From Fasciolopsis buskii (lineage: Eukaryota > Platyhelminthes > Trematoda > Plagiorchiida > Fasciolidae): 64,000 nt of DNA. The stretch is taken from the NCBI GenBank assembly GCA_008360955.1, contig LUCM01006413.1:1-64000 (forward strand). The letters are read 5' to 3'. Positions 47,801 through 60,500 of the stretch are shown in pieces (within the stretch, counting starts at the first letter, position 1; each line of letters starts with the position of its first letter). A program made the position numbers and the translations under genes. Under the pieces are notes generated by a model. The model was not told where the DNA came from. It saw only the letters and a list, made by a program, of their open reading frames with translations, and made no database searches.

Positions 47801-49514
47801 CATTTTTTCGTTCTGCTTTCGGCAGTAAACACGGTCCAAGAACAGCAGGCAATTCAAGCTTTTCCAAAATGCCCCAAGTTATATCCACCGGATGGTATTC
47901 CTTTTCAGGGTTTTGTAAATTGGCCAAATGCAATCAACATGTTTGTTTGGTTGCATTGAACAAATTATAACAATTGGTTATGTGAATGTGACTCAGATCG
48001 ACAAAGCTCAATCGGGTCCAACACAATCATGCTCAGCGACGGGGTGCACTGACGGTGAATGTAGCTCAAATTGATAAATCTATTTACTCTCTAGATTACG
48101 GATTGAACATTTTGTTGCCAAGTGGGGCCGATCCTCTGACGACCGTATCTTATTTTCGGACGCTCTGCTCCATACAGAAACTGCAACTCTTAGACGGCTT
48201 TTTATGTTTTACGGTTATTGTGCAATATGCATCATTTAATTTATCATGGTGGATTTGATTTTGCACCTAGTGATACTGACTGATGCCCTGTCGAATAATG
48301 GATCGTGGTAGTGCTCTAATTTCATACTTTTGAAAATTTGACAAGTGAATCATCTTATCAACAGGCAATCTCTATACTCCATTAGGGGTTAAGCGATTAA
48401 CACGTTGTTATGTTCAGAGATAAAGGTCCCTGGTACCTCTCTTTCTCATTGCTGGTCACTTTGCCACTCTCCAGCTTTTCAACAACCGCGGCCTCCTTCC
48501 AGAAAAATTGCACATATGTCATACCGTAAATAAAAGGGAACTCAATGACTGCGATCATATAAACAATGATATTATTGGAAAATAATACCGACCACTGCCC
48601 AAATAACCGGCCATTAATTCAGGCCTTACAGTTAAGCTGATAGGGTTAGTCGTCATAGTTAGTGATTTCTTGAAGTGATTCACCCGTTAAGCTCTAAGAG
48701 TGAGAAAAAATTCGATATGGTCATGGAGCTGCTAGCAGGAGCCTTCATTTTGTCGCAAACCACTCCCCAAAATTCAAGCACCTTTTCGTTTCATTAATAA
48801 GGGAAATAAAAAGATAGACGGTAGAAAACGGTAATCTATACTCACAGCAAAACCGAGTGGTGTAGTAGTCCTTGGTTGATGGCCGGTATTGTGCGTGACT
48901 TTGGCGATCGAAGTGAAGAAAGTTTTCAGGTGCATATGTTGCGGAGGTGCACAATGTGTCGGGCGGTGTTTCTTCTTCGAAGAATGCGGTGCATTGCTGG
49001 CTTTGTCTGCCTAATGTTAAGGCACTGACGTCTTACTCATTCCGTGATCATTTTGTTCTCATGTTTTTGGCACTACATCTGGAGTACACAAATCCTCTTC
49101 GAGAGAGGTCTCGTCCTACTACATACTACGATATATATGTTCCACGTTCAATTTTGACATAGAAGACTGGATCATTCTGTCCGAAAGCCGGTGCTTTTAA
49201 CTTACGTCACTTGGCACTCTGACTCGTTAGCAATCGATTTTCAACCTTTTGGGGGGGGTTATCGTAATGTTCTAATGAGAATCGAATCTACCTTTGTGCA
49301 AATTGCACCATATGGTTTGTTGGTTGTTTCACTTTCAACAAAGACATTAACTTGCACCAAACTCACACGTTTAAAAGGTAGAGGATAAACAGCGGCGACA
49401 ATAAAAACTAAGAACATATGTATTCACTCGAACGGTTGAAACCTTTTATTTTTTTCCGAATGAGGTGAAAATGGCTGCTAGCCTGAGATGACATATTCTT
49501 TCTTATACGCTTAC
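44822..49514 (-). other. Putative 4.7-kb intron of coiled-coil gene
   Basis: No transposon motif recognised. A possible small exon near 48840-48900 (donor GCT|GTGAGT) could not be placed in frame. Confidence 0.4.
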
Positions 49515-50210
49515 CGAAGGTCTCTGATTCAAGGTAGCGTCGGATTCGGGTGTAGTTGAAGATCTTTGCATGTTCGTGAGCATTTCAATACGACTCAGGT
49601 GTTTCTGTCTTTCATCCTCCAGCTGTTGTTGCTGATCCAGCAGACGAGATTCCGTTTTGGCCCACTCACGTTCCCGTTCCCGTAGCTCATTTAGTTGACC
49701 TCGCAAGTCTTCCATTTCTTGTATCATCACCTGATTTTCGATGGAAATGACTCTCTCATTCGAAGTTTGAGATGCGGAAGGTTGCTGTTGTTGTGTGTTT
49801 TCACGTTTTTGTGCCTGCTGGTTTTCATGTGATTCTTGGTCTGGTGTTGACTGTAAAAAGGGGTTTTGTTCTATTCGTTTCGCAATCGGGTCGGCGGCGA
49901 CGTCATCGTAGGAGTCGACACTTTTCATCTTGACCGAGACTGGTCCATCTGTACCCGTAGACACATGCAGCTCACTCATAGCAGTAGTGGCCTGATCGGT
50001 CAGAAGAGTTTCATGCCACTGCAAAGCTTCATCGAGTTGTTTCTGTAAGTGATCCCGTTGATTTTGCACCTGGTTTAGTGAACGCCTGTTCTGATCCAAT
50101 TGCCATGTGAGAGCCTCCACTTCTGCCTCCAGACGATCACACGCGGTCGACAACGCGTTAACTTGTTCGTCTCGAGTGCTAGCGCCTTCACTGAGAATAA
50201 TGTTTTTCAT
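49515..50210 (-). CDS. Large coiled-coil exon, 232 codons, phase 0 at both ends
   Basis: Minus strand. Acceptor TTCTGCCCATTTTAG directly precedes ATG AAA AAC at 50210; the donor is CCTTCG|GTAAGCG at 49515. Residues 1-75 form a coiled coil (EQVNALSTACDRLEAEVEAL, WQLDQNRRSLNQVQNQRDHL, QKQLDEAL). A polar linker with Q-rich stretch follows (about 85-150; EQNPFLQSTPDQESHENQQ). A second coiled coil spans about 155-215 (MIQEMEDLRGQLNELRERER, LLDQQQQLEDERQKHLSRIE). The first ATG lies at the exon border, but the exon is probably internal, because a phase-0 coiled-coil exon lies upstream at 55069-54857. It resembles centrosomal or golgin-type proteins in general design only. Confidence 0.8.
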
Positions 50211-52984
50211 CTAAAATGGGCAGAACAACGCCAGACAGGAAAGGGGCGGGGATGCATCTATGGTTGAATTGTTATTCGCTTGAGATCCTCGGCAGAGGGG
50301 TCTCACCTCAGTCAAACATTTGCGCTAATTATTAACTAAGTTGAGTGAATAAACAATGAACAAGTAGGTCAGATAACGGATAAGAAGAGGAAAACTAGCC
50401 CGAAGAATTTTATGCCACTTTAAAGCCAACCTGAGAAACACTCACGATGAAGTAAAGGAGTGTAATTTTGAATTATGAACGCAGAGTTACCGCTTGCTTA
50501 GATCTTCCAATCACACCATAGGCTTCGATGATGACTGAGCAATCTCTTATTTTTCTTGAACAACAAGTAAGGCGTGACTAAGGCCTGACCAAGTTTCACA
50601 CCTCTGTAATTTCTGCTACTGGCGCTTTAGTGCATACGGGAAATCCCGACCTAGAACGAATGGAACGGTGGACATCATAGGGAAATTTTATCATAAAAAT
50701 GGCAAGCAAAACACCAAGAGATTGTATAGATTCTGGAGATTATTGCGAAATTACAATGGCAGATTTTGTCAGCCGAATAGATCGTCCAACCGAAATGATA
50801 GCCACGTGATGTAAGCTCTCATCGTGTAGTGATCATGCCTATTCACCTTCGGTGCGAAATCGACTTTAGATAACAATCCTCTGGACATCTTGATTCAGTG
50901 CAACTGTCGAGGTGGGGCTTGAAAGGCGCTCTTAGGAAGACATATCGGACCAACTCTTTTGTATGGACGCATAAAATAAAAGTATACAGCAGTAGCAGTT
51001 GAATAGTAGTTAAGAGACTTCAAAGGAGGTCTGAATTCAATGATTCTTTTGATGATTATTTATGGATCCAGCCAGGTTTGACAAGCTCATTTTCAAAACC
51101 ATTGCACGGCTTTCTGATTTACACACATTGTAGTTAGTAATCCGGATTCGCCCGAAAACGAAGTTCGAGTGCACCTAGAGAGCTTGTTTATTTTGGTTGA
51201 ATAAACCTTATTCCAGATTATGCAAGTTCGAAATTCCCCATCCTGTTAATCTGCTCAACTGGTCACATATACTTTATTGCATCTGCACCTCTACACCTCA
51301 GTACGATTTAGATATTAGCCCACTTGTAAAACTGGTTTCCTCCAGTACTCACAGTCACATACGGTCCATCAGTTGAGTTTCTTATGCAAAGCATAGAAAC
51401 ACAAACCTATTGTAGAAATTCAAATTACAATAGTCTGTCGTGATGATTGATAATATACACGTTATTACGATCGGTTACAAACAGAATCTAATTCTTAAAT
51501 ATCTAATTTATTAAGCTCTATCCTATGGTACTAAGACAGGGATGTTTTCCGTGCCCCCGTTCGAAACCCACCGGAAAAAAGACTTTTTTCTTCACAAATG
51601 CGTGGTTCGATGTCGAAGAAGGCGGGACAGTGTGAACATAAAACATTCAATCGCCTGTATCATAAATAGGTCACAACAAAATTACGAAAAACTGTAAGTT
51701 GACTCAAGCAATTCGTTCCAAATTCTCCACAGAAACAAAAACGCTTATCGACCAGCAGATAGCTTCGTACCCTGCGCCAGCAAACATCTTCATCTCATCC
51801 CGACAAAACCATGAAATCTGAGACGGGAATATAAGGGCTGTTATCTTGACAAGAAGTCCAATAGAAACTGTGTGAGGTTTTCCGTCATAGAGAACTCTCC
51901 GGGTACAGTGCAACAAGTTTAGAAACAAATTTTGCGATCGTGCTGTTATTTTCATTTCAAAGTTACGTCTGAAGGAGGAAACTTAATATTGTTTTCGTCG
52001 GACAATAAGGTGAAATTCACTCTTGGGTCCTCTATTTCAAGAGGAGCCATTAGTTATCAGGATGAGCATATCTAGACTATACGACGACGATATCCGAAAT
52101 CAAGCGGGCCACGTTCGCTCCTATTCGGGCTTAGCTAAGCAAACGTTAGTTCAGGCACTTTCCGACAAACCAGATGAAGCAGCCTCCCAACCATAGCAAA
52201 TTCATTTTTATTGACGAAATAAGTGTTAAATCCATACTAAGAGTGTATGACTGAGTGGGAAGGAATGCTGCTAGAGGAATCCCTTTCATAAACTCTCGTC
52301 GATCGTGTGCATATAACACGCATAGACATGCGCCCCTCATTCAAAAAGGAGACATCACATCGCATTAAAGTGCTTTGAAGTAATTCGCTGAACTCATGAC
52401 TGTAAAAATTTCCTTCATGATGTAAGTACGCGACTGGCAACGGTACATGAAAGGAATGCATCTGGTAGTACCTATCTTCCGACTTTCCCGTTCAAGTAGA
52501 TTACGGAATCTCAATGCATATTACATTATTAATAAAAAACAATTACAGCCTGTTCATTGGCTACCTTTTCATGGCCCTTCTGCACGTGATGGATGGGGCC
52601 GAAGTAACCCATCGGTCAAACTGTGATATGGTTTAAGGATATAAATTTTGCAACTTCGGTTTTAGTATCGAATAGATTTTCTCGCTTTCCTGTTTAGCGC
52701 CTAAGGTGTGAGTACTGTCAAGGATTGGGAAAGTTGAGAAGTGTGATTCAGAACGGTATCCTATGGCCCAGCTGATGCTGATTTGTCCATTGATTCTTTG
52801 CTCCTCACTAAAGAAAAAAGCAGAAAAAAAGTCTATGGCAAAAATATGAAAATAATGCGGGGAATTTTCTCCTGCTTAAATGCTCACCACAATTTCCACT
52901 CAGTTTTGTAATTCTGTTATTCAGCATTGCTGCGCCACGTTTGTCCTCGAGTCACAGTTTATATATATATATATTTAGAGTTGA

Positions 52985-53062
52985 GAAGGCGTACACTGAG
53001 TTAATACGTTTATCGTGACGTTTCGATCCAAACTAGGACTCGTTGTCAAACGTGAATGAGTG

Positions 53063-53068
<6 letters not shown>
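52985..53068 (-). mobile_element. Penelope-like element end with decayed hammerhead ribozyme motif
   Basis: On the minus strand the core reads CGAGTCC TAGTTT GGATC GAAAC (53042-53020). This matches the hammerhead layout GA-stem II-GAAA, with stem II GTCC/GGAT closing on a 6-base loop. A possible stem III pairs ACGT with ACGT around CACGATAA. The conserved CUGA before GA is altered (ACAA), so cleavage is unlikely. Hammerhead motifs of this shape are established in the pseudo-LTRs of Penelope-like retroelements and in flatworm hammerhead SINE-like repeats. TA repeats flank both sides (52958-52975, 53069-53112). Confidence 0.5.

Positions 53069-53112
<44 letters not shown>
53069..53112. repeat. 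(TA)n microsatellite
   Basis: About 22 TA units directly beside the hammerhead-like motif. A shorter TA run lies at 52958-52975 on its other side. Confidence 0.95.
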
Positions 53113-53114
<2 letters not shown>

Positions 53115-54856
53115 TATTGGTTATGTTTAGGTCACCACTGAAAACTAAACAAAAGCCTGTAGTTTTCATGTTGCGCTTGTTGTTTTAAAATTTTTCTTTT
53201 TACCTAATTTTTAGCTTAAGATTTAACTATTACAAGAGTTGATCATACTGTGTTCAAGTTGTCCTGTTCATCCGAAATTGTCTAATGATTATGTAAGCTT
53301 CCTGTGGTTTTCTTCAACGAGTAGAAGCTGCTACAGTGACAAATGACAAGGTTCATAAAATAAACACGAATTAAATAACACAGTTGATTAGTTCCAAAAT
53401 AACTACTTTATTGTTAATCTATAGTGTTCAGCCTAATGTTGAGAACAGAGCTGGTCTTAAGTCCGATGAAACGCTTAAGATAGTAACAATGATAGAAAAT
53501 GCCCTTGAGACAAGGCTTTAAGATCATCCTCCATAGTGTTTGCGTGTCAAATACTCCATGTAGAACATACCAGTCTCATGGAATAACCAAATCGTATAAC
53601 GTGAGACATCGGGTGATTGTCAGTTCATTCAGGAGGAAATAACCAACCAAAAACATGTAGCCTTTCTGATCTGCCAAAAATGTGATGCCCTTATCTCCAC
53701 GTCGGTTGGTGAACGTCCTATTTGTCAAAGGTTTCTGGGACAGTACGTTCGGTATGATAAACTCAGTCGTGCAAAAGTACGTAGCTGTCTCATGCTACCG
53801 GCCGCGGGGACACGGGTGTGATAAGTACAAAATTGTGAAGAGCTGTTCTATTAATTCATTTTCCTACTAATATCCATTTACTTCAGTGGCCTCTGTGTTA
53901 GAGATAATGCTCAGAGTTACGCTGTATTTAGTCCCCAAATCATTCCCCCCTACACACACAATACAGGTGAAAGACGTTTCACTGCATGGCCTGAGCGCGA
54001 AATAATAACACAACAATGCTTGCAGATTCAGTTTGCACACACAAGAGACTGCACGCACACTCATGCAAACGCAAGAGCGCTAACAAAGCCACCAGACCGT
54101 TCGCGGTGAGACCGTAGTATAGCTTGGTTAAAGAAGATGCAAACAAGGTCAACAGAACAGAAGCGTTCAGGGCTGTGAAAGCATGCTTCGCACATAAGAC
54201 GATTGCACTATTCTTCTCACATTCCCAATTCGCAAATCACTATTATGAGATGTGCAGAGTTAATTACCGATCGTTCATCTATTGTTTCGCATGGTTTTTC
54301 CCGATCACAGTGTTTGTTTGTTTCTATCTATCTTGCGAGGACAATTGATGGCCATCAGAATTGTGTGCGAAATTTCCACCAATTATTTCATCAGTCGGCG
54401 GATAAAACAGAACTCGAGGAGAAAGTGCAGCAACAACGGCAAAACGGCAACAGGTGCGAAGAAAGCCAAATGTCAGCCGTGATGCAGATTCACTTACAGA
54501 TTCATCATACTCCATGGAATCCAGCATATAACCTGGCTACAGAAGAAAATGAAAAAGTCACTGGTTGTTCACTGGAAAACGGAAAGATGTTAGTATGAGC
54601 TTGTAAAAACCTACCGTGTGAAGGCAGCTGATCAAAAAACCGTTAGCAATCTGCAGTGAGAGGAAAACATTTTATCCACTTCTGAATTTTGTCTGAATTC
54701 TGCTGTGCTTAATGATAGGTTGAAATTACGCTGAACTGAGCTCTGAGTGATGTAAACGCTTAGGTTAGTACAGGGGTACCTTGAACCAGTTTCCCTTATA
54801 TGCCAGTGCTTTTAATATCAGAATGGATTTATGAGAAGTCATGATAATCAACTCAC

Positions 54857-55069
54857 TTTGAAAGCCTCAGCATCAGTTCGACTTTGTGCAGCCTGACGTC
54901 GGAATTCGGACAGCTGGTCTTGTTGCTGATCGATAATAGTCTGAGCCTCCGTTAGAGCTTCCTGCAATTCACGACGTTCAAAAATTAGGTTTTCCAAATC
55001 TTCATTCATCGTCTGAATTTCGCATTCTTTCTCCCGCAGAAGGTGTATTAGGTGTGCTGGATTGGGTGT
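54857..55069 (-). CDS. Coiled-coil exon, 71 codons, phase 0 at both ends
   Basis: Minus strand. Acceptor CATTTACTTCTAG precedes ACA CCC at 55069; the donor is TTCAAA|GTGAGT at 54857. It encodes TPNPAHLIHLLREKECEIQT then MNEDLENLIFERRELQEALT, then EAQTIIDQQQDQLSEFRRQA, ending DAEAFK. It has clear heptad spacing of Leu/Ile with charged residues, a long continuous coil. It joins in phase to 50210 as AEAFK|MKNII. Upstream exons of the gene were not identified between 55.1 and 64 kb, so the N-terminus lies further away or was missed. Confidence 0.75.
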
Positions 55070-57330
55070 CTAGAAGTAAATGAGACAAAAATGTACTATG
55101 GTTTGGTCGCCAAAAACACCAGGAGGGGGAAATTGGTTTGAATAGTTCTCTGGCCCCAGAGCAGACCAGTTGTCTGACATCGCGCATCACGAGCACTTGA
55201 TGCTTCAAAACGTTGCGGTATATTCACCATAGATTTAACCATCGTACAAAGCCGGTTGCAAACGAAGCTGCCAACCCACAAGTCTCTCGGTGAATCCATC
55301 AGGCAAATAACTGTTCGTGTTTTTTTTTACAAAATTTGAATGTTGTGAAACCCCACATAGCCTCAAGGATTCCCACAATCCATATGACAATCGGCAACCG
55401 CGACCATGAAGTCTTTTTAGCAAAAATTTGTACACGTCATCTGACATCAGAAACCTGACAAAAGAAGAGAACAACGAGCTAGCTGAATGGAAGAAAAAAT
55501 AGGACTGTAGTATTTCGCCGACTCTTACACGATGAGGTGTAAGAGCTGAATGGCAGTAGTATATTCAAAAGTGGAATCAGAACCGTGGGACGGGCAGAAA
55601 CCTGGGCATGAGATTATACTCATGAGTCCGCGGAAAAACATTTTCACAACCAAGTTCGTTACGTGCGTTCTGTCGACCAAGCCGAAAGGATACCGACAAG
55701 CACTTGGGGTTTGATGGTAAATCCTGATTGGTTAGGGGGCGAAGTCTAACGGCAGTACAGTTGTATGCTGTATATATGTGCATAGATGAGGGACGCTTGC
55801 GATGGATAGTCCACTAAATGATGCAGATACAACAGAAACATTGTGTGGCGTTTACTGCGCACCGTTCCCATACTCCATCTTGTTGCCATTAGTAACCCAT
55901 CACTGGACTTGCCACTTTCTGGCTGTTAAAACCAAACTAAAGCGTTACGTCCGAAGACCCATCCCAAACCTTTGACCAAAGATGATAACCTACAAAACAG
56001 AGTGCACATGACGGATTTGTAACCCACTTGAAGCCGGTGACTGGCAGTTCAGTTCACGTACCCCTAGAATGAGGATAAACAACCGACATGCCCAGTGAAC
56101 CTGTCCGCCAAAGATACCAGTGACCATAGAACTGTGCGCATTGTTCACCGTCTAGAAGTATGCTGACTGTAGCCAAAACACTGCTCATTTCCGAGGAACA
56201 TTGTTGGGAAAGATATACTCCGATGGAACGGTATTCCAGATGTGTAATGTTTGCCTTTTCATGCACTAACTGTTTTTATGAACTATTATTAATTTTGGGG
56301 AATATTAGCTGTACTATATCATCATTAGGAGAAAACTTAAACTTTAGCATAAATGGTGAGATTTCAAATAGCACCAAGCAAACTTGAGATTATGAAATTC
56401 TGTCCTCTTTCAAAATCAACAGAGCGTTCCTCATGTTGTTCACAGATTTATAGGGTTCCTACGGTAAATCAGGCGTTTGAATTAAACAAGGTAGTAAACT
56501 TTCCTTGAAGTTTGCTCGAAATAACTAATAATCTTCCAAATCCCGTTTGGTCCGACTAATACGGAAAATTTTCAAAAAGGCTGAAAAATTTCAAGCCTTC
56601 TGGAGGGGAAAAGAAACTGAGACGTCACATCCAACTTATACTTCCCTTGTCACGTTAACCGGACTATCAATCCAGCTAGAAAGGAATCAGTTTAACGTTA
56701 TTTTGTCCGAGCAACATAAAACACAGGTTATAAATTGATACGCAAAAAGGTACTGAAAGTTGCACTTTGTTGTTGTGATTGATCCTGCTCAGCCTCATGG
56801 GCAACATTAATAGTAGGACGTTAGTGCATCGAGGATCAGCAATTTGCATTAGTTAGAATCGATAGGAGATTGGATATGAAGATTTCTTACTGAGTTTTTC
56901 ATTATTTTTTAGAACACTAATTAGTATTGGCCAACCTCATGTGGCTCGTGATTTCTGCATTTATCAGCTTGTTTTCCGATCGGGTCTAACCCGACTCGTA
57001 GGTTGCACTAGAGACGGACAGATTAAACTCCCGACAAGAGATACGCATCAGCAACCATCTGTTTTTAAATTAGGAGGCTAACTATACGCTGGGTTTGAGA
57101 CTGTTTGATATTAGCAAACAAAAAATAACCGAAAGATGCTCGAGGACTAAATTTTTGATGTGCACCGAAAAAAGAATCAATCTAACACAAAGATGAACAC
57201 TTTAAATCCTGTCTGTTCACCAGATTAGATTCGATCCGAAAGTTTTTCTGCCTGTCTTCAGAGCCACGATATTTTAATTGGTTCGACGAATATGCATAAA
57301 TCAATCGGTTTTAGCGTTTTCAGTCTCACG
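55070..57330. other. No gene recognised; probably intron or upstream DNA
   Basis: Short ORFs on both strands without motifs. Confidence 0.35.
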
Positions 57331-57332
57331 AT

Positions 57333-57596
57333 TTGGGCAAAAGTCAAAAACATTGGTTTGCACCATGCATCCTGGACCATTTCGTTGTAACCATGTTCGC
57401 ACACACTGCAGCTAGTATGATCGGCTTTATTGTCAGTACAACCTACACAGGCAGGTTAGAGAAGCACTTGCATCAGCGAGTGGCGGACATGTTCCGACGT
57501 GACAATGAACCGATGGCGTCATCTCAACCAAAAGCAATGAGGTCACTTAATGTGCTACAGTTAACGGAGCGACAACATTGCATGACCCCCAAGTGA
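57333..57596 (+). pseudogene. Possible Penelope-like GIY-YIG endonuclease scrap
   Basis: An 87-codon frame contains IVSTTYTGRLEKHLHQRVAD, which fits the Y.GR....L..R..EH layout of the GIY-YIG nuclease of Penelope-like elements (Tyr-x-Gly-Arg, then Arg; the usual EH reads AD). The upstream Cys pair is not evident and nothing else of an element is seen. This may be chance. Confidence 0.3.
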
Positions 57597-57599
57597 TTC

Positions 57600-60500
57600 G
57601 CTAAAACCGAAAAACAACATGCTGAGCCTTCAGCTACCTCCCATGTTAAACCCGAAGTTTCTAAGTTGTGTGAGTGAGTCATCAACCTGGCCGGGGTTGA
57701 TGGAGCAATTCACGTCTTGATATTCGCGTTCGTTTTTGCTACACAACTGATCATTTGCTTTAGTCTTGCTGAATAAAGACGATTACACAGATGGCGATTT
57801 GCAGGTAGGCATTTGTGCTGGAGTGAGCCAGGGTATATTGTACAAAGCAACGTTTTGATCTTTTGAGTCAAATTCGCAACGGGAAAACACTGTTTCCATT
57901 TTCCCGAATGACTTTTTTACCTTCACTGTCAGTTTCACTTTCAAGAGACTGGAAGCTTATTGTTTAGTTCTGTTGGTAGCATCAAGGTTTGTTGCAGAAC
58001 CTGTTGTAACCGGATTTTGGTATACTTTCTGATTAAAAGGAATACGAACGGAATCCAATCAAAACCCTAATTATTTTGGATTGAAATAATTTGAAAACAG
58101 TGAATAAGGGCAAGAAAATTCATTGGGATGTAATGGTGGCATATTGAATCTGTTATATTTTCCGCTGGGTTACCGTGTATGACAATTCTCAGACTAGGGT
58201 TTCAATTCATTTTTGCTGACTGAAGATAGGAAGTTCTAATTAGTAAAGCATTCAGTTAAAAAGGGCCAAAGCCAGTTTGAAATTATATCTTTGGGCAGAT
58301 TAGGGGAGTGATAATTGTGAAAATCCAAGGGCTACCCAAGACATACAAAACGAGAACAAGTAACATCCGAATGGGGTCTCAGAAGGATTTTCCCACTGCA
58401 GAAGTTCACTTCTGCAACCATCTGGGAAAACTGCACAATTCGTTTTACCGGGTTTCTTTGTTCGTGTTTGATTCTGTTTCACACTGGTTCGAAAATTGTT
58501 GACAGAAATCATTTACCTGTCTTAAACATTCATTTGCTAAATGACTAAGTTACTTTGCGTACGATAACTCCGAAACATTTCTTAGTTTATGTTGCACTTC
58601 GGGATTTGGTTCCGACTCCTCGTTTTGTTTCTATACACTAGTTAACTACTAATAATTTTCATCAGCTGGTAACATGACTCTGCAACAGGCTTTTCAGTAT
58701 CCCATTTGTCCAGCTGGAATTGGTCTGTGTTTTCAAACAGTTTGTCTGTCAGCACACTACGTCTGGATTAGTAAAGAACCTGGAACTAAAGTGGGTTCTG
58801 TCACGCCCATGGAGTTTACAGAAAACATGCCAATATTCCTTGTACTAATAAGATTTTAGAGTTTGTACTGCGCATACAAAGCGGCCAGAATATAATGGTC
58901 CCTTCCGGTTTATTAATGTCTAATCCCGTTCTCTTCTACTTTTCCCCCATTTCTAAAGGTCTTCTGAAGAAAGAGTTCAAGGTTCTTCTCGATTCGTTAA
59001 CTGTCAGCTGTGAATCATTTTAATGGACAGTTGACAATACTGTTTGGGTTACAAATATCCATGTGTGAAACGATAGCACGCACTCTCTTCACAGCGGTTT
59101 GTCCGAGTGCTGATCTGACACTTCAAAGCGATCGTCATTCAATGTTTAATAAGCAGCAATGATTATAATACCTCAAGGGTCTCGACTATTCTTTCTTTTG
59201 ATCGAACCTTCATAGATTGAGTTTGCATTTCCGTCTAATTTCATGATAGTTATTGACAGGAAGATTTTTTGATGGATACACCGCATGAAGTGTTCAGAAC
59301 TGTTCAGAAAACTTCGGAGGTTATACGGTACAAATCGCTGGAAACCTTTGACCGCTAGTACTTCCAGTAAATACTTAAATTATTTATTGTATCTCATGCT
59401 GCGCTATGTCAGCGCTGGACACAACGACTTTTCTCGTTTCTCTAACACAGTCAGCTGCAGTGCTTCGGTCATGTCCTCCATCGTTCTGAAACGAGACTAA
59501 AGAAGTGAAGCCTACTCAGACTGCAACTGTCATTCCAGTGGGTAACGAAAGGGAAGAGTCAACATTATTCGAAAGCGCATAGATAACCTAGGCTTTCAGC
59601 CGACCGGTCGTCGAAGCATGCAACAGACGCCACAACTTGATTTTGCGGTGTCCACACCTTGCCTCAGCCCGTAATGCGTGAACGGCTGCCATCGGAAACA
59701 TTCAAGAGATCAATTTATCTTCTAGCAAAAGCAATAGTACTCATTCTATCAGGCTGCGTGTGTACACTTTTGGCTAGAGAGCAGGTATCTAACTGGAAAC
59801 TATTCAACCTTTTACAGCACAGACAGAATGTTCAGTAACCACCAAAAAATCTAACTATTTAAAGCAACTTGATCTGCAGGAAAAAAAGAGCAGTGTCAAA
59901 GCAACAAGTATCTTACGGCCCGTATCGATGTTGTCTTAGTTTCGCTGCGATAGACAACAACCGTTGGATACGTCAAAATATTGCTTTCCATCCAATGATT
60001 TTCTATTCAGTGACAGCCAATCAGTCGAATAGCCCACCATTAGATGCGTGGTTAATGTACTCAACTTCAGCTGATGGGTTCTACTCCATCTGGCTTTTGT
60101 TTATCTGTTATTTATCTTAGAAGGAGTACCTTGAATATGCTTGTTTCTTAAATCAAATATCATTATGATACTGTAGGTCAGCATGCTTTCATTCTGGTTG
60201 TCATAGTTCCAGTTTAGCTGCTGCAGTCGATCAAGGTTAGCGTTTATCTCTGATCACGAGTTATAATGGCAGTAAATTAAACAGTTTGTTATGTTGCGCT
60301 GCTATAGCCAAACAGCATGTACGAGGCGACCGATTAGAATGACATTTATCCGCGTCGAAAAATGTTGTGTGAGCAGAGAATTAGTGATAAAGATAAGCTT
60401 AGCTGGGCAATCAATATCATCCTTATTGTTCGTGAGGTCAGAAAAAATGAAGTATGTTACACATTGGTTCTCTCTTGTAAATTGCCAAGGAGAGTCATCC

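Larger units (their letters stand above)
50211..54856 (-). other. Putative 4.6-kb intron of coiled-coil gene
   Basis: Contains the hammerhead-like motif and TA repeats at about 52.96-53.11 kb. No other element recognised. Open frames at 54124-54598 overlap each other on the plus strand and show no motif. Confidence 0.4.

Noticed and set aside
51507..51575. Possible tRNA gene or SINE (B-box-like GTTCGAAACCC near 51564)
   Set aside because: The upstream A-box is poor and the T stem does not pair (CCCCC against ACCCA). Not enough to call.
54124..54598. Overlapping plus-strand frames up to 131 codons
   Set aside because: They overlap each other in three frames, have no motif, and lie in the intron of the coiled-coil gene.
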